Part shown: piece after piece, positions 10,454 to 20,378 of the stretch
Layout of the letters: each line of letters starts with the position of its first letter
Position numbering within the stretch: position 1 is the first letter of the stretch
NCBI GenBank assembly: GCA_020726505.1
Contig: JAHLEZ010000003.1
Span: 186,001-250,000, forward strand
DNA: 64,000 nt
From: Leptodontidium sp. MPI-SDFR-AT-0119
Lineage: Eukaryota; Ascomycota; Leotiomycetes; Helotiales; Leptodontidiaceae
Reading direction: 5' to 3'
Translations under genes and position numbers: made by a program
The notes under the pieces: model-generated
What the model saw: the letters and a program-made list of their open reading frames with translations, nothing else
The model's database searches: none
What the model was told of the DNA's origin: nothing

Positions 10454-11614
10454 TCACTTCAACTTGGCTGGAAGAGAATTGCTCAGGATGGCATGAAAGA
10501 TAGTGGGATACTCAAGCCTGGGTATGACCCAAAGAAAAAAGACAAACACCCACACAAACCCCAATATCCGTTTTGCCGTCTCCTTCACGATCGGGCCAAT
10601 CCCCGATCGGCGCAACGAGGATGACGATGCCCTTTCCCCCAAGACTTTTGAAACAACTATCTCAAAGCAGACGGCTGCAAAGTTGATCCAATAGAACCAG
10701 ATAGCCCTTGATGGATCAGGTTGACCCGACCTCCAGGCCAAGAACATGTGAGCAGTACCCGACGCGGAAAAGATAAATAACGCAACAAAGGCCTTCTTTA
10801 ACAGCGATGGCGCCTGCATTCGGAGGACTTGCTCGGCGAAGGCGTGGCCCCATTTCCCCGCCGCGGGAGAGAGGAGCTGGTGCCAGAATCGGCCCCAGAA
10901 TCGTCGAAGTGTGTACGCGTCGCGAGGATCCCCGAACAGAGACGGCCACTCGTACGGCTCGTCAACACGGAAGACGCTGACGAAGAGCAGCTTTGTGAGA
11001 GTGTGGCTGATATCGAGCTCGGTGATCGTAGTCATGATCCAGTTCATGGATATAAAGGTCCGCAGTCCGAGTTCGCGGCGGCTGATCGAGCCTGCGATGA
11101 GACGGCGAACTAGAGATTGCCGTGATGGTAGAAAGTCCCAGGGCGAGACCTGAGATAATGCAGCCATGGCCAACATCTTGGCGACATGTCGCAGACCCAA
11201 GATCACTGCCAGTTTAAGTAAACAGCCGATAGAGAATAGGAAGCGAGACCGCTTGGTGGATGAAGTGTTTTTAGCGGATGGTAACGCTCTCGGGTTGTTG
11301 GCTATCTTGAACGCGGTCCAGAAGCTCCATCGTACTGAGCCATCTGGGTTCACTTGGGCCGTACAGGGTGCATTTCCAGTGACTATCGGTGCGTGAAGAG
11401 CTGTAATGAAGGCTGACATGCCGACCTGAAAGCCGATTTGGAGACCCACGATCTGATCTAGATAGTGACAAGTCCAGATACAATATCCAAGGAGGCCCCA
11501 AACTAGAAGTAAAAGGGGAGTTCGTCGGCCTTGTGGCAGGTAGAGGCTAGCTGGCAGTGCTAGAACCACGATGCCATAGCAGACAACTGGTGTGAGATAA
11601 CTCACATCCCGCAT
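10454..11614 (-). CDS. Wax-synthase-like membrane O-acyltransferase
   Basis: A 386-residue, single-exon membrane protein with about eight hydrophobic segments. The signature is the block EWPSLFGDPRDAYTLRRFW followed by GRFWHQ (about residues 222-246), then a helix with GTAHMF around His288, the likely catalytic His. This pattern marks the fungal wax synthase-like acyltransferase domain of the MBOAT type. Relatives acetylate terpenoids and other secondary metabolites, as in trichothecene and meroterpenoid pathways. The substrate here cannot be told from sequence. No terpene synthase, PKS or NRPS gene lies nearby, so it is either an orphan tailoring enzyme or has a stand-alone lipid role. The frame is intact and of normal length. 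Confidence 0.82.
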   Translation of the reverse strand: MRDVSYLTPVVCYGIVVLALPASLYLPQGRRTPLLLLVWGLLGYCIWTCHYLDQIVGLQIGFQVGMSAFITALHAPIVTGNAPCTAQVNPDGSVRWSFWTAFKIANNPRALPSAKNTSSTKRSRFLFSIGCLLKLAVILGLRHVAKMLAMAALSQVSPWDFLPSRQSLVRRLIAGSISRRELGLRTFISMNWIMTTITELDISHTLTKLLFVSVFRVDEPYEWPSLFGDPRDAYTLRRFWGRFWHQLLSPAAGKWGHAFAEQVLRMQAPSLLKKAFVALFIFSASGTAHMFLAWRSGQPDPSRAIWFYWINFAAVCFEIVVSKVLGERASSSSLRRSGIGPIVKETAKRILGFVWVFVFFLWVIPRLEYPTIFHAILSNSLPAKLK

Positions 11615-11977
11615 TTTGTGTGCTCGTGAATAATTGTATAGTTACTGCGTAGTGTGTCGAGAATCAGGAGGCAGGTCAAGGTGTGGATTGGACGTTCATC
11701 AAATAATCGATCTGACCACCTCCAAAGAAAATCAAAGATTACTTGAAGTAATCCAGAGTCCAGAAAGAGGAAATGAATACCCACGCATCAATGCATCTTA
11801 ACTCCGAGTAGGCTATTCATCTGAGTTGGCGAGGGTAACACGACATGTTCCCCCGTTCATCAATACGAGCGATAGCACATGATTTCGATTATTCAGCCTA
11901 GAGATGGCCATTTATCTGAGTCAGCGATGGCAATACGACATCGCACGGAGCTGAGGTAAGCCTACAGAAGGTTATAT

Positions 11978-12253
11978 GATTCGGCAGCGATGTGAAGGGT
12001 GGCTGACAAAAAAATGGAATAGGGCTGGTACAGGCCCGATTTTATACTACTCAGCCCTATGAATGGGCCGAACCGATTGACTGTGATACTTTTAAGTTCA
12101 AGTCACGGCTAGTGTGTTGATTCGGCAGCCAAGTGAAGGGTAACTGAAAAAAATGGAATAGGGCTGGGACAAGCCCGATTTTATACTACTCAGCCCTATG
12201 AGTGGGCCGAACCGATTGACCGTGATACTTTCAAGTTTAAGTCACGGCTAATA
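11978..12253 (+). repeat. Tandem duplication, about 140 bp x 2
   Basis: Two adjacent units (11978-12117 and 12118-12253) share most of their bases: TGATTCGGCAG, AATGGAATAGGGCTGG, CCCGATTTTATACTACTCAG, GGGCCGAACCGATTGAC, AAGTCACGGCTA. Each unit contains AGGGCTG ... CAGCCCT, a short inverted repeat that could fold. Weaker, older repeats of a CTGAGT..GCGA.GG.AA.ACGACAT pattern lie just upstream at about 11821 and 11916. No coding frame runs through it. Confidence 0.8.
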
Positions 12254-12543
12254 TATTTATTTGGATGCTATTCACACTTTTAGGTGGTCAAAGCGTAGCG
12301 AGCGATGCGAGCTGCCTGGCATTCTCAATAATTGGTCCAACCTGATTGAACCGTTAACCTTCCAGCTCACATGCCGCTGAGCTTGAGATGGCAGTAACGT
12401 GTGTAAGTAGATATCTGCTTCCCAAAGATGGAAGGTGATATCGCATGCTCACGGTGGAGAAAGGGAATAGGATGTGAGCTGATATTAGCTTCTCGTGTTG
12501 TTTCGATACCGAGCTGGAAGCGTCTCTCTCGTGGATGAGAATC

Positions 12544-12550
12544 TATATAA
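12544..12550 (+). promoter_or_regulatory. TATA box of the secreted-protein gene
   Basis: TATATAA lies about 120 bp before the ATG at 12666, a sensible distance with a short 5' leader. Confidence 0.5.
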
Positions 12551-12665
12551 ACCATCCACGCCGACAAAGAATGACAGAGAATCAGAGCTTTCTTCCATAC
12601 AAATATCAGAAGCCCAGTTCTCGATAACTTTTCCCCAATATCTCTCTTCGATTTCAACCACCACC

Positions 12666-13216
12666 ATGCGCTTCCAAGCCGGACTCAGTAACCTCATCCT
12701 CCTCTCGGCCCTCGGCCTCTCCCCCGTCGCTGAGTGCACGATCGACACCGCTCTGAAAGCTATCCAAACCGTCGGCGAAGTTGCTGCCGCGGCCAAAGCT
12801 ATCAAGAACATCTGGGAGCGCGAGGTGACGGCCGAGGGTGACTTTTCCCTTGGTGCTGAGCTCGAGCCCTTCGATGCTCTCGACGCCCGCGCCACAACAT
12901 GCCTCAAGGTACCTGCAGGCGTGCCCTCCAATGTCGTGACCAACTGCTGCTCCGCTTTGTCCGGCAAGACCATCTACATTTCGGGATGGAGGTCCGCTAA
13001 GAGTAAGTCAGTCCTGTGCAGGGTCGAAGATTGCCTATTGACGTGTGGACTATGATAGAAATACGAGTCACGGGAATCCCCTACGCTTGCATTTCTGCAG
13101 CCCCCTGGTTCGATGGGACGGGCGTTGTGCCCTATGCTTGCGGCGATGACTGCTTGGAGTGGGCTGGCCTGTCCGGCGCTGATTTCGATGCTGTCGCGCG
13201 TGCTTTCAGCTTCTAA
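12666..13216 (+). CDS. Small cysteine-rich secreted protein
   Basis: Exons 12666-13002 and 13059-13216 (donor GTAAGT, acceptor GATAG) give 164 residues. An N-terminal signal peptide covers about residues 1-22 (LILLSALGLSPVAEC). A charged, helix-like segment follows, then LDAR at 72-75, a possible Kex2-type processing site. The part after it carries six cysteines (79, 94, 95, 123, 140, 144). It ends with a Phe-rich tail. ATG 12666 is chosen because it opens the signal peptide; an earlier in-frame ATG at 12495 lies before the TATA box. I know no family with this pattern. Size, signal, paired cysteines and possible pro-region fit a secreted effector or antimicrobial-type protein, but that is inference. 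Confidence 0.75.
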
Positions 13217-13984
13217 GCCTTGCACTACACTGCGCATTTGGATGGAGTTGTGACAGTTGTTCGTCTGACAACTTGTGTTGGCTAGCTGCTCTGCCTGGTC
13301 AACAACTGACGAACTGTTTGCCTGAGGATTTGGATATTCACAGAGGTGGTACACGCCATAGAAGCTGTAAATATGGAAACCTAGTCATATGTTAGCTTAG
13401 TCAAGTAAATTCGTGTTGCTGCTTACCTATTTTTATGGGCTCTCTAATCAAAAGGAGGGGTTTACAATTGCACTGTGACTTGGGATTGCCCCTCGACCTA
13501 CGCCCACAGAATCACCTGTGACCTGGAACAGCTCCACGAACTGATAAACGACGTTGAAAAGCAGCGCCTGGCTGAAGCGAGGGCGCCATGCTAGAACGGG
13601 CGGCGCTGGACGACGCTAGCTTGAGCTATTAACAACTCGTGGCGGCGTTGGAGCTTTATGAGGAACTAACTAGGGAAAAGGCAACAAGATACTAACGTAC
13701 TGAGCTCGCTCCACACAGGTGGTGGCCCTCCTTACTATTTATCAGTGGGAGGACCTGGAGGGTAAGCTTTCTGGCTGCTAGATCTACTAAGGAGAGCTTC
13801 TCGCACTTCAGGGACATCAAAGGATTTCAAGAGCTAAAAAGTTATGTTAAGTTGACTCATTTAACTCCCCTAAAGCTGCAAATATTTCGAAACAATGTTA
13901 TAAAGATATCGATTCTTAATTGCTGACTTCGCCCCTGCTCATATTCTAAATTAAAGTATACAGGCAGGCCTCTGTCATGGCCAC
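13217..13984. other. No gene seen
   Basis: Convergent downstream region between the secreted protein (+) and the SDR (-). Nothing recognisable. Confidence 0.55.
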
Positions 13985-14905
13985 TTACACATGCCCCTCA
14001 AGCTCTTTCTCCGTCCAGTTCCAAAGCGCGTCCTCAAGAGCCTTATCGCGCAATTGCCTGGAGCCCTTGCCCGTGACGCCGACAGAAAAGTAGAACTCTC
14101 CCGATTTGGCATTGGGACTAACAGCAGCCCACAATTGATTATTAGCGCTGTTCCGCACGTTGCTAGACAACAGACCGACCAGGGGTAAGAAAGGTTTCAT
14201 CAGGGGCCAACTAGCGGCTATGCCACTCTTGAGGTTGGTGTCGACCATGCCTGGGTGGATCGAGATGGAGCGGATATCCGGGTGGCGGCGGGAGAGCGCC
14301 TGAGCGTACTGGATATTGGCGATCTTTGAGATGCCATAGCGGACGAGTGTCGGTGTGGAGGCCATGTTTGTCTTGAGCTTGTCGAACTCGTAGGTGTTGG
14401 TGGCGGGCGATCTAGCCTCCTCGGAGGAAGCGATGGTGATGATGCGGATGTCCTGGAGTGGGGTGGTAGCCGCGGCCGTCCTATTGATGGTAGGTAGTAG
14501 GAGCTTTGCGAGCAGCGCGTGGCCGACGTGGTTAGTGCCGAATTGGATCTCATTTCCATCCTTAGTGGTGCCAGCCGGGCTGCCCATGATTCCGGCGTTG
14601 TTGATCAGAATGTGAAGCTGCTGTGACTGGGCGTGGAATTCTCTGACAGCCTTTTTGATGCTATCAAAGGACGTGAGGTCGAGGTTGAGGTACGTGAAGG
14701 GCGCAGTGCTTGGCACGGCCTTACGTATATCCTCGGTCGCGGCCCGAGTCTTGGATTCTGTTCGTGCCGTGAGGAAGATGTGTGCCGGATTATGCTTGCT
14801 GAGCTCGAGGATGGTCTGCTTGCCCAGGCCAGCGTTTGCTCCAGTCACGAGAATCACCTTGCCCGACAGGTCTGGAATGTCTTTGTTGGGGCTGAGTGAT
14901 GGCAT
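13985..14905 (-). CDS. Short-chain dehydrogenase/reductase, intact
   Basis: A single-exon, 306-residue classical-type SDR. The Rossmann glycine motif TGANAGLG is at 21-28, an Asp-Leu pair for adenine contact near 76, NNAG at 102-105, catalytic Ser at 160/161 and the YxxxK pair Tyr190/Lys194 (RYGISK). HPGMVDT follows after the active site. It should use NAD(P)H to oxidise or reduce a small alcohol or ketone. The layout (TGANAGLG, DG.EIQFGTNHVGHALL) is that of the retinol dehydrogenase/WWOX-like group common in fungi. The substrate is unknown. Confidence 0.88.
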   Translation of the reverse strand: MPSLSPNKDIPDLSGKVILVTGANAGLGKQTILELSKHNPAHIFLTARTESKTRAATEDIRKAVPSTAPFTYLNLDLTSFDSIKKAVREFHAQSQQLHILINNAGIMGSPAGTTKDGNEIQFGTNHVGHALLAKLLLPTINRTAAATTPLQDIRIITIASSEEARSPATNTYEFDKLKTNMASTPTLVRYGISKIANIQYAQALSRRHPDIRSISIHPGMVDTNLKSGIAASWPLMKPFLPLVGLLSSNVRNSANNQLWAAVSPNAKSGEFYFSVGVTGKGSRQLRDKALEDALWNWTEKELEGHV

Positions 14906-15436
14906 GTTTGCAGTGTTGATGATGAACTATAACAAGGAGCCGAGGCGGGAATGTGGTGAAGAACCGACAGGAAGAGTATGCGTCTCACCTCGTCTTATAA
15001 ACCAGAGTTCAAGCACCACATTTCAACTGAGTGTCGCAGTGGGGCCACTCCACACCGCCATGGACCGGACCTAATATGTCTTAACTCCATTGCAACCAAT
15101 TAGTGTTGCTATGGGAGCGGAAATGCATATGTACGCTAGATTTGCCAACTAGGTTGCAGGGCTGGTGTAGACGCAACCTTAATACGACCTATCGAGTAAC
15201 GCTAGCGCTACCACCTACTTTCACTTGACATACCATTGAGTTACGGCAGGCCGAGAAGGAATGTGTGGAACTTCTCTCGTTCTCAAGGATATTGAGGGAA
15301 AGGTAAAAATTTACACTGATACCTAAAGTCAGAAACAAGAAGAAACCAAGTACTATCAAGGACTTACTGTCAAGTGTGCTGTCACCGGAGTTCAGGAAGT
15401 AGTGACCCAGAGAGGATCTTCACCTCTCTTTATTCT
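14906..15436. other. Upstream region of the SDR; no gene seen
   Basis: Holds the SDR promoter (minus strand). No recognisable gene. Confidence 0.5.
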
Positions 15437-16424
15437 TCATCTGTTCGAGATGTCGACAAGTCCATGGCATCCCTCGGCAACCCATGGCCACTTTGTCAGA
15501 AATAGCGGCGTAGCCTCCCAGTTCTCCTTCAAATAAGCCTCTCCCCACAAGATTAAACCTTCTCTGTCATTACCAGGCAGGCTGTCATCCTGCTGTCCAT
15601 GCCGCGGTAGACTTAGTACTGACAACGGACCTAGCTGATATTGTCCAGTCGGGGACATCACGTATATCAGATCCCCAAAAAGAGACTTCAGAAAGTCCTT
15701 ATGATTAAAACTGTGCTGCCTCCGGATGAGATTGTCCCTAATTTCTGGAAACGGAAACATGTTCATCCACATGGGGTGCGGAAAGTCTATTTGAAGCTGG
15801 GTTGGCAAGAGGCAGGGTGGCATTATTCGCCGGGTCGGCCGAACTATTGCGACTTTACACCCTGCTGCTAAGTCGGAATTTAAGGGTGGATCTTGAGCGA
15901 CGTTACTGAAGCTGGCCATCAATCTTAGCAGACTTATGTTTTGCATGAATCCTTGGGCTACATTATGAATGATTAGATGGATCAGGGCGCGATCAGCAGA
16001 TAGAGAAGGGTCGGAATCGTGAGTTGGACCGAGCTCAAGGCCAGGCAGTGCTTCACCTGGTATCATGCAGATCTCTGCTGTGTTGGATTGAAGTGGCTGG
16101 CTATCTCAAGAGCCTGTTGATCGTTGGCAGCGTGCCTGAGTCGAGGACTGCTGGCCGAGAAGTCTGGGTTGATAGGCAAGGACGTTGGACCAATCGCCAG
16201 CTTTCGACACGATACGGAGTCTTGTGAGCTTTGCGAGTCTTGGGGACTGCATCGGCTTGCTCCTTCATCCGTTGCCCTAACGGCGCTGTGAGCTACATGA
16301 AGACAGGAAGGGGTTGCAGGCGTCTGGCCGTCAGGCTTACTACGCGCTCTCTGGTTCACCCGGTTCTGCAGCCTCTTTCGTTCTTTCGCTCCTTAACAGC
16401 GGCATTGTGGTCGGTGATCTTCAT
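15437..16424 (-). pseudogene. bZIP-DUF3425 transcription-factor gene, frameshifted
   Basis: The last 209 codons (16066-15437) carry a DUF3425 domain: RPT..., PTQLQIDFPHPMWMNMFPFP, EIRDNLIR, EGLILWGEAY, W.W...GCHGLVD.SNR. Upstream a frame from ATG 16424 starts MKITDHNAAVKERK. The bZIP basic region follows in another frame as KERKRLQNRVNQRARSK. The two meet at a near-perfect 8-bp tandem duplication (16374-16381 and 16382-16389). Removing one copy restores KITD through the N-x-x-x-Q-R-A-R basic motif in one frame. A second frame change between the linker and the DUF3425 part (near 16066) could be an intron or another lesion. Such proteins are nuclear DNA-binding regulators; this one looks dead or truncated. 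Confidence 0.62.
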
Positions 16425-17076
16425 GTTTGCAAAAAGACAAGGGAGCGCAGAAAAACAGGCTGGTCGGTACAATTGGGAATGAAAATACTTTCAACCCCCG
16501 CTGGGAGGGAGATGAAGTTGTGGAAGGTAAGCGAAGCACCTAAGCCCAAAGAGGAGAGCCTGTCAGCCAGCTGACAAAGAAATGGGCCAATTGTAACTCC
16601 AATGCTAGAGAACTGACGAGCAGAGACTAGACGTAGGACTAGAACAGTAAAGTCTGTCAGCCAGCGGAAGCAGAGTTGTTTGATACAGTCTGACGAGATT
16701 GGCAAAATGGAGTCAGCCATAAACCCAGGATGTCTCGAAGAGTTTATCGGAGTGAATTGACTGGACTTCTGAGTGTGTATGGAGACATATACGTAACAGG
16801 CAGAGAGCAAGCCGTTGCAAAATGCAACACTGGCACGGAGGCAAGACTTAAATGTGGGCCATGTACAGACATACTACCTAGCAGTATTGAAAGACGGTGA
16901 CGAACAGATCATTTGCAAGCAGGCGAGATGAATTCAAACCAGATATAAAGGATACAGGGAGCTCGCATTCCAGAATTTATCATCTCTTTCCCAGCCAATC
17001 TACTTTCTACTATTCTCCGTGTACGATCGCTTACACTACCTTTCAATAACAAGGACTCATTTGACAGACCGCAAGC
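16425..17076. other. Divergent intergenic region
   Basis: Between the bZIP relic (-) and the SDR relic (+). No gene recognised. Confidence 0.5.
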
Positions 17077-17941
17077 ATGTCTCGCTACGCAGAAACCCAC
17101 ATCAGTGCCCAAGACTCTTCCTGACGGCTCGCGACCTTACCAAATGTAAGGTTGCCTTAGCTGGTTTCTTCAACCCTGACCGCATGGAGATTGTTGAGAT
17201 GGATCAGGAGTCATTGGAAAGCGTCCGTGGTGCCGCCAAACAGATTCTGTCCCGGACGAGTAAGATCAATATCTTGATCAACAATGCCGGAATTATGGCC
17301 ATTTAGACTCTTCAATTTACCAAGGACGGCCATGAGCTGCAATTTGGAGTCAATCACTTAGCCCATTTCCTTTTCTTCCAGCTGCTCAAGCCAGCTTTGC
17401 TTGCAGGTTCCACGCCCGAATTCAACTCTCGAGTTATCAGCGTTTCCTCTGCCGCATATGGCATCCACGGCATGAACAACTCGGATAACTACAACTTCCA
17501 GAAAGGTGGATACGAGCCCTTTGTCGCCTATTCGCAGTCCAGATGGCCAATATTTACTTCGCTAATGAGCTTGAGCGACAATACAGCTCTCAAGGCCTTC
17601 ATAGTCTGAGCGTGCACCCGGGTGAGATCAACACTGCTCTCTCGCTTCATCTCCCCGCGGAGTTCGTGGCGAGCATGTCAATCCCGGAGGCGCTCATGAA
17701 GCGTATCAAGAGTCCCGAGCAGGGAGCTGCAACAACTGTCTGGGCGGTGATCGGCAAAGAGTTGGAGGGAAGGGGAGGGAAGTATTTGAACGATGTCGCT
17801 GAGGCAGTGCCTGCGGATGAGAGTAAAGGCTGGTTTTTTGCCACCGGGTACTCCAGACTCGCATACGATTCAGAGAAGGAGGGTCGGGTTTGGAACGACT
17901 CGCTCAAGCTTGTTGGCTTGGATATGCTTAATTCTGCTTAA
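17077..17941 (+). pseudogene. SDR pseudogene lacking its cofactor motif
   Basis: It opens with MSRYAETHISAQ, the usual start of a fungal SDR subfamily, then jumps to LFLTARDLTK. About 45 residues including the TGxxxGxG cofactor loop are missing and the frame is lost (TGA 17122). The next piece has NNAGIMA, then TAG at 17304, then GVNHLAHFLFFQLLKPALL. At 17530-17545 one base is missing at the codon of the catalytic Lys (YSQS then MANIYFANE). The tail (SPEQGAATTVWAV) is then readable to 17941. With a deletion, a stop and a frameshift this is a dead gene. The third lesion falls exactly in the YxxxK motif. Confidence 0.85.
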
Positions 17942-18396
17942 TGCTGAGCACATGTGATCTTCCTTGATTTGGGTTCATACATTTCAAATTCAGCACTTGT
18001 GGTGTTTATAACGAAAGGCGAATGTATCTCCATGCCACGTATGCCAAATGATAATCCCTCATGCTCCAGGAGACATGAAATCAACGCCCCAAGAAAATCC
18101 CTCCATCATCACACTTCCACCCATTGCCGAGTCCCTCCTCGAATTCATCGCATAACTTTCACCCATGCCTGAATCCATCGAACATCGGAAGCTCTGCGCA
18201 ATCATCTGGTTCTTAAAGCTGTTAGCAGACTACAGACCATGGACTCAAGAAAGACAGGGGTGTCTGCTTTATATGATCATAAATCGACGGCACATTCTGC
18301 TGTGCATACAAAAGGAGGTGCAGAGGATTCTAGAATAGCCAATCAAGGAACGCCGTTAGTCGCCTTATGGCGCAGCCTCGCTGTCCGGCTGTACTA
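17942..18396. other. No gene seen
   Basis: Convergent region between the SDR pseudogene and the SAM-domain gene. No recognisable feature. Confidence 0.5.
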
Positions 18397-18759
18397 TTAC
18401 AACAGCATGTCGTGAACTGTTCCCAAGGCCGCGTTTGTCAGGTGACCCCGCGCTGTTGCGATCTCTCTCTGCAATCTCTGGATCTTATGTAGTCAGCTGC
18501 TGAACTTTGTCCATGATAGAGATGAACGAACTCTCCTATGGGCAAGTTTCATCCCGGTGGCCTCCCTATATAAGCGTACATCAGCAATGAGACACGTAGT
18601 GACGTAATGGAGCCAGGAGAGGATTCCATTCATGTCTTTCTCAGTGATATCTTTCAGAATCTCCCAGGTCTCGAACCCAGCCTCAAACAGCCGAGGCCAG
18701 TAGCACGTAATTCCCAGATGAGAGAGCACGAATTGAAGATCCATCCTCCGGGAGTGCAA
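18397..18759 (-). CDS. Small SAM-domain protein, possibly a truncated gene
   Basis: Exon 18759-18532 and, after a 48-nt intron (GTTCGT, CTGAC, AAG), exon 18483-18397 give 104 residues. The start resembles the SAM domain found at the N-terminus of fungal HMG-box proteins: LQFVLSHLGITCYWPRLFEAGF, then WEILKDITEKDM. The usual closing KLGHRRKLQREIA appears as MKLAHRR, then the splice, then IQRLQREIATARG. About 23 extra residues between the halves (after DMN, up to EATGMK) end with a plausible acceptor TATATAG but have no GT donor, so this may be an intron with a lost donor. No HMG box follows. SAM domains mediate protein or RNA contacts. It could be a truncated relic. Confidence 0.5.
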
Positions 18760-20378
18760 CTAACGAGTCAACAGATTGAATAAAAATCGTAATATAAGTG
18801 CTGTAGATAGAAACTGATTCATTTTGCGTAATATGGGGGAAGACCGTGTTAACAACACACAAACTTCAAACGGAGATGACCCTCACTATTTGAGGGTATC
18901 GATACCGCTATTACTGTAGAACCAGGCTTTCATCAAATATAAGATTAGTCTGGCTGCAGCTCCGCGGTCTGGACGTTATGCCTTGCCTTGCGTTCTATAA
19001 AGAAGATGTCGGCTCCTGAGGGGAGCTCGACCTGAGATGTTTAACTGCCAAGTCACTTTCCAATGTGATAGCGAGGAAGGCTTGCTATCGTACCTAGTAC
19101 TACACCCCGCCTAATTAGGGTATTGATATTGCATACCGCCCCGCCGTCGAAAAGGGGCTCGTTAATTTGTGCAAATGCAGCAAATGCAGGCAATAGTGTA
19201 GCTTGGCTTCAGTATTGGGCTTAGCCTCCTCGTACCCACGCAGTCTCTTCCTCAGTCACACCTTTATCAAAACCTTCAGATAATACTAAGTTTCCTCCAT
19301 ATTCTTCTTCTTAGGGGAAGTTTTCCTGCTCCCGCCCAGATGCCCCAGCACCCCAGCTGTGCTCATACGAGTCATGGGATCGTGATCGCATGGCTTGGAG
19401 TCGGTAGGCGTTTATTGCCATCCCATCTGGGGGAACTATGCTCCTTTCTTACACCGCGTACACACAGACTTGGGTTTGCGACACACATCGTTTCATCTCT
19501 ATTGGCTGACCTCAACACGCGCAGCACAGGCAGGCTTGAAGCACCCCGCGAAGCAGAGGTCGGAGGTGACATTGATAATGGATTTGAGGGCTGAATGGCA
19601 GGCTGCATTCAATTTGGTGGCTGCATGAAATGTTTCTAAGTTTAGCGACGACTTATTGGCTGTGGGGTAACATAGGGCAGGTCGGGCGCGAGTGGCTTGA
19701 TGTGATGCGTAACCCCTATTGTGTACATTTCTGTGTCTTTGCATTTTCTTCCTTGGGATTTGAAGTTTGAAATCTGGCAAAGGGACGATTTTGAGTGTTG
19801 AAAAATAGCATTCCTTTATCTCACCGTTGAGAGAAACTCTTGGGAAGTCAGGACCATTTTTCGAAGCTCAAGTAGATGCAGTTAATGCCCACCCTCATTC
19901 ACCCCAGTAGATTTCGGGGCTGAGCATTTAAGGCAGCGGGCGTTGCCGTTCTTGGTCTTGTGCCCTGGCTTCCGCTCCCGATCTGGGCGCTGTATATTGT
20001 CTGAGGCTGAAATCAGTCGAAAGTGGGGTTACACCAACAAGCCATAACAGTATCAGAGCACACATATCCTTCAGCCAATTGACCAGCCAATCATTGACAT
20101 GGAGTATGATTAGAGTTATGCGCTGAATTCAGCTATCACAATTGGGGTTCAAACGAGGCATAATTTCTCGGCGTGTGATGTTTTCTTTTGGTCGAGGGAA
20201 CGCCGGCATGGATGGGTGCAAAGGATGTAACTAGAGGGGTAGTTATCATGGGGAGGGGGGAGGGGGGCTCATATATCTGACCCTTATCCCCAGGTCCACC
20301 AGTTCGGTTTCTGACAGGCATCTCCCACACAGCGCTCCTCGTTACACTGTCCTGTAAGTCTACAGTCGGGTTTTCAAG
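18760..20378. other. No gene seen
   Basis: 1.6 kb upstream of both the SAM gene and the HET-like gene. Several short frames, none with a family match or splice support. A G-rich stretch near 20251-20268. Confidence 0.5.

Noticed and set aside
12485..12973. 162-codon open frame, minus strand
   Set aside because: Antisense to the first exon of the secreted-protein gene; a shadow of its codon bias.
10454..17941. Secondary-metabolite gene cluster (acyltransferase, SDRs, bZIP)
   Set aside because: No PKS, NRPS, terpene synthase or P450 is present, and two of the members are dead.
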